A stretch of DNA of 64,000 bases from Winogradskyella thalassocola (GTDB lineage Bacteria; Bacteroidota; Bacteroidia; Flavobacteriales; Flavobacteriaceae). This document shows positions 61,331 to 64,000 of the stretch, one piece after another. Under the pieces are notes generated by a model. That model saw only the letters and a program-made list of their open reading frames with translations, was not told where the DNA came from and ran no database searches. How positions within the stretch are numbered: position 1 is the stretch's first letter; the number at the start of each line of letters is the position of its first letter. The stretch covers positions 1-64,000 of the forward strand of contig NZ_FNCZ01000011.1 in the NCBI RefSeq assembly GCF_900099995.1, in the 5' to 3' direction. The translations under genes and the position numbers were made by a program.

Positions 61331-61849
61331 TTACTGAGGGTAATTAGCTCTTGGTGGTTTACCATGAGTTCCTAAATTTAATCCGTCAGAATTCGTTAAA
61401 TCATTACCTCCTTCATCTTGTAGAGAGAAGAAACTTCCTTCAGATATATTCTCATAGCCTGTAGGAACAAAAAACAACGTAGTTAAACCCTTCTCACCAT
61501 TAGCATCTGGATAAGCACCCAAATACAAGCGTAATCCGTCCATTACATGACTATTGTCATTAGCTTGTTTTTTTGCATAGGTCAAATAGTTTTCAATATC
61601 TTCTAACTTATACCAAGTTGATCTATTATCTTCCGCTTTAGTATTCTTAAAAAGGGAATCATTGATAATACGGTATCTTTCATTATAAGCTTGACTAAGC
61701 TCCTTTATTTTAGTAGGTGAAATAATGCCGGAAGGCGGCTTAGTTGGAGAACTATCCATCTTATTTACATCATTACAGCAATAAAAGTACATCGCTAAAG
61801 CTCCCAAGATAATTCCCAAAATAAGCAATCCAAAATTTTTCATAATCAA
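61331..61849 (-). CDS. Membrane-anchored protein of unknown function
   Basis: A 172-residue protein with one N-terminal helix (FGLLILGIILGALAMYFYCC) that could be an anchor; the Cys pair at its end is not a clear lipobox. The rest is soluble, with a helical segment (TKIKELSQAYNERYRIINDS, WYKLEDIENYLTYAKKQAND) and a Gly-rich end (LRLYLGAYPDANGEKGLTTL). I know of similar flavobacterial proteins but no function. It lies 10 bp upstream of the seven-helix membrane gene, so the three genes 61331-61849, 60643-61320 and 59861-60661 probably form one operon. Confidence 0.65.
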   Translation of the reverse strand: MIMKNFGLLILGIILGALAMYFYCCNDVNKMDSSPTKPPSGIISPTKIKELSQAYNERYRIINDSLFKNTKAEDNRSTWYKLEDIENYLTYAKKQANDNSHVMDGLRLYLGAYPDANGEKGLTTLFFVPTGYENISEGSFFSLQDEGGNDLTNSDGLNLGTHGKPPRANYPQ

Positions 61850-61930
61850 TGGTTGGTTTTGTTAATAGTGACCGTAAATTATTGATTTTATTTAACATAT
61901 AAAATTTAAATCAATCGTTTTCGTATAGGA

Positions 61931-62779
61931 TTAATCTTGTAGTCTGATTTTTAGATTATTACCTGTAGTCTTCTGACTTAGAATGTTTATCGATTTTTCA
62001 GTTAATTGAAGGACTCTAGGATAACCACCTGTGGTTTGGCAATCGCGCATTAAAACAATGAGTTGCCCTGATGGAGTAAGTTGTACAGTTCCCGGTAAAA
62101 CGGGAGAGGTTAATATCGGTTTTAAATCATTTTCCACCAATGGCTGAAGCTGATAAGCCATACGATTGTTATATTTTGAAACTTCAAACGTGGTATTTAA
62201 AAGTAAATCCCTTTTGTCATTAGAGAGTTTATCAAATTCCGGACCTTTCAGAACTTCTAAAGTACCCCCATTTAAATAAGACGCATCAAACTTTAACTTT
62301 GCATTTTTTGGAAGTATTAAGTTTGAAGACTTCATTGTTTCTAACCAGTCATCTTTCTGGATTCGGAAATCATCTGTAATTCCTTTCAGCATACTTCTAC
62401 TTCCCAAAACCGTCTCGGTTAAAAAGCCACCTTTTGCCGCCATATAAGCTCTAAAACCAAACTCTAGGCGTCCAAAACTAATTATATCACCATTATGAAC
62501 AATAATGGATTTGAACATCGCAATCGCCTTACTATTTAACTTCGGATCCATATTAGCACCAGTAATAGCAATTGTGGTCGATTTTAGAAATAACAAATCA
62601 GCTCCGGTCATGGTCATTTCCAAAACCGCAGCCGCTTTATCATTTCCAACAAGCTCATTTGCAAATTGACTAGAGTATGAATCCATAGCGCCTGAGATAG
62701 GCACACCGAAACTGCGATGACCTAATCTCCCTTGATCTTGAATCGTGGAATAGAATCCTGGTTTTATAACCTTAATCAT
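61931..62779 (-). CDS. pxpC: 5-Oxoprolinase subunit PxpC (biotin-dependent carboxyltransferase-like)
   Basis: A 282-residue protein of the KipA/allophanate hydrolase subunit 2 family. MIKVIKPGFYSTIQDQGRLG, HRSFGVPISGAMDSYSSQFA and NELVGNDKAAAVLEMTMTGA are the N-terminal signature. AMFKSIIVHNGDIISFGRLE and MRDCQTTGGYPRVLQLTEKS come later. With PxpA and PxpB it hydrolyses 5-oxoproline to glutamate using ATP. The start overlaps the pxpB end by 8 bp, so the two are translationally coupled. It is the last gene of the pxpABC unit. Confidence 0.93.
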   Translation of the reverse strand: MIKVIKPGFYSTIQDQGRLGHRSFGVPISGAMDSYSSQFANELVGNDKAAAVLEMTMTGADLLFLKSTTIAITGANMDPKLNSKAIAMFKSIIVHNGDIISFGRLEFGFRAYMAAKGGFLTETVLGSRSMLKGITDDFRIQKDDWLETMKSSNLILPKNAKLKFDASYLNGGTLEVLKGPEFDKLSNDKRDLLLNTTFEVSKYNNRMAYQLQPLVENDLKPILTSPVLPGTVQLTPSGQLIVLMRDCQTTGGYPRVLQLTEKSINILSQKTTGNNLKIRLQD

Positions 62780-63503
62780 TTAATAATAACGTTTTGAAAT
62801 CAAACTTTGGATTATTGATTTCGGACTTCATCTTTTGATGATCTAATTTCGAAATTGGATGAAATTTCACCCTATCACCTGCCGTAATAAAACATGGTGG
62901 ATTGTGTTTAGGATTGAATAATTCGATGGGTGAATTTCCAATAATATGCCAACCACCAGGACTGTCTTGTGGGTAGATTCCGGTTTGTTTTCCACCTATG
63001 CCAATGGACCCTTTTTTTATGTTGAGATTTGGAGTTATTTTTCGATCTAAATACAGATCAGAATTGAGTCCTCCTAAGTACAAAAAACCAGGTAAAAAGC
63101 CTATAAAAAAAACCGTATAAATCGTATTTGAATGCAAGCTTATAATGACTTCTTTTGATCGCTTTATTTCTTTAGCATAACAATCTAAATCCATAGCAAA
63201 TTCACCCTCATAGCAAACCGGGATTCTAAAGGTTTTGGATTCTATTTGTTCTACATTACTTTGGCTTGAGTATAGTTCTTTTAAGTCTACAAACACATCA
63301 TTGACATTATCAATAGTGAACTTATAAATAATTAATATTGAGTGGTATGCCGAAATCACCTCAACAACTTCTTTAATTAATTTATTTTCAACTTTTTCTT
63401 TAAAAAATAAAATATCTTCAAGTATATTTTCATCAATAATCGCTGGCCATTCCACCAAAACAGAATGCTCATTATACTGCGAATACTGAAGCTGAAAACT
63501 CAT
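62772..63503 (-). CDS. pxpB: 5-Oxoprolinase subunit PxpB (KipI family)
   Basis: A 243-residue protein of the allophanate hydrolase subunit 1/KipI family. The N-terminal half (FQLQYSQYNEHSVLVEWPAI) and C-terminal half (FFIGFLPGFLYLGGLNSDLY, GSIGIGGKQTGIYPQDSPGG, WHIIGNSPIELFNPKHNPPC) form the two cyclophilin-like domains of the family. It works with PxpC to split 5-oxoproline. It lies 5 bp downstream of pxpA. In Bacillus the paralogue KipI inhibits a sporulation kinase, but the pxpABC order here favours 5-oxoprolinase. Confidence 0.93.
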   Translation of the reverse strand: MSFQLQYSQYNEHSVLVEWPAIIDENILEDILFFKEKVENKLIKEVVEVISAYHSILIIYKFTIDNVNDVFVDLKELYSSQSNVEQIESKTFRIPVCYEGEFAMDLDCYAKEIKRSKEVIISLHSNTIYTVFFIGFLPGFLYLGGLNSDLYLDRKITPNLNIKKGSIGIGGKQTGIYPQDSPGGWHIIGNSPIELFNPKHNPPCFITAGDRVKFHPISKLDHQKMKSEINNPKFDFKTLLLND

Positions 63504-63508
63504 AATTA

Positions 63509-64000
63509 TTATTGAATTTTAATATTATTTTTGACCAAATTATTGGATAAATATTTCAAAATTTCAAGTGCATTTTCTGTGTCTCCATGCACACAAACTG
63601 TCGATGCTTTTATAGGCACTTTTACTCCATTTACGGACGTCACTTTTTGATGTTTTACCATGCTCAAAACATGACTCAAAACAGCTTCTTTTTCATGTAA
63701 AATGGCATTACTATTTTCCCTAGAAACTAGAGATAAATCATCGTTGTAATTTCGATCTGCAAAGGCTTCAAACTTCACTGTAATATTTTCAGTTTTTGCC
63801 ACTTCAGCTAATACCGAATTAAAAGGAGCATATAATTTAATTGGAGACGAAAGGCTCTTTATAACTTCGATAATAACTCGTGCTGTATTTTCATCTTTAG
63901 CAGCCAAATTATATAATGCGCCATGAGGTTTTATATGGTATAAATAAGCACCTTCATCATATAAAACAGCTTGTAAAGCACTAACCTGATGCCTTAAGCT
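63509..64000 (-). CDS. pxpA: 5-Oxoprolinase subunit PxpA (LamB/YcsF), 5' end beyond the window
   Basis: Only the C-terminal about 163 residues are in the window; the frame stays open to base 64000, so this is truncation by the window edge. The region before the apparent TTG codon at 63907 reads AVLYDEGAYLYHIKPHGALY, the invariant LamB/YcsF motif with KPHGALYN, which proves that the frame continues. Later motifs are VKFEAFADRNYNDDLSLVSR and STVCVHGDTENALEILKYLS. Full-length relatives have about 245 residues, so some 80 are missing. It is the first subunit of the pxpABC unit. Confidence 0.93.
   Translation of the reverse strand, partial: SLRHQVSALQAVLYDEGAYLYHIKPHGALYNLAAKDENTARVIIEVIKSLSSPIKLYAPFNSVLAEVAKTENITVKFEAFADRNYNDDLSLVSRENSNAILHEKEAVLSHVLSMVKHQKVTSVNGVKVPIKASTVCVHGDTENALEILKYLSNNLVKNNIKIQ

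Noticed and set aside
63905-63907. The TTG at 63907 as the start of a 132-residue PxpA.
   Set aside because: The frame upstream encodes the invariant KPHGALYN region, so the gene continues past the window edge.

Overview
The window comes from an AT-rich chromosome of a Bacteroidota member, almost certainly family Flavobacteriaceae. The evidence is the gene content (type IX secretion C-terminal tails, menaquinone genes, DUF2853, a YtxH protein, CarboxypepD_reg-like domains), leaders lacking Shine-Dalgarno sequences, and repeated use of the Bacteroidota -7 promoter box TAnnTTTG. I would not name a genus from this sequence alone. No rRNA, tRNA or CRISPR array was seen.

Left end (1-5.6 kb), accessory DNA. 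An apparently intact IS3-family element (2-1310), with two transposase frames joined by an A9 slippage run, abuts a run of same-strand orphan genes: a YD-repeat secreted protein, a TraB/GumN-like lipoprotein and a small unknown. They are separated by related non-coding elements that look like integron attC-type cassette junctions. A TTG-initiated SRPBCC lipoprotein, an acyltransferase-3 membrane protein and an unknown follow in overlapping frames.

Core block (5.6-31 kb). It begins with holA, an HsdR_N-like gene with a family 2 glycosyltransferase, an OmpA lipoprotein and a large von Willebrand protein that carries a TonB-plug-like segment. Menaquinone synthesis is then spread over three minus-strand groups: menC-CPBP protease-menE; menB-menA followed by a metallo-beta-lactamase-fold hydrolase and an esterase; and hotdog thioesterase-menF-menD followed by DUF2853 and cvfB. 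menH and the final methyltransferase are not seen. Between them lie a sterol-desaturase-family hydroxylase, a family 4 glycosyltransferase whose promoter abuts an (AAAAC)10 repeat, an SDR, an RluA synthase, a YgiQ radical SAM protein and a DUF2914 protein.

Signalling and housekeeping block (31-49 kb). A 2292-residue membrane histidine kinase has fourteen PAS modules built by internal duplication, and a receiver-only response regulator lies 2 bp downstream. Next come YtxH, VOC, an AlkD-like protein, an ECF sigma factor of the ECF42 type with its YCII/DGPF partner, a nitronate-monooxygenase-like protein, an RlmI-like methyltransferase, a NeuD-like acyltransferase, a CapK-like adenylation protein and dnaK. 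Between the dnaK stop and its terminator is a tandem array of a constant hairpin alternating with variable palindromes.

Right end (49-64 kb). This part holds a 1179-residue T9SS-exported protein, a lipoprotein with a short collagen-like stretch, a second T9SS protein, sdaA, an SH3 protein and panB. An octanucleotide repeat and a four-helix-bundle (S23) gene follow, then another RluA synthase, a membrane protein overlapping a HisKA_3 kinase, and the 5-oxoprolinase operon pxpABC, whose pxpA runs off the end of the window.
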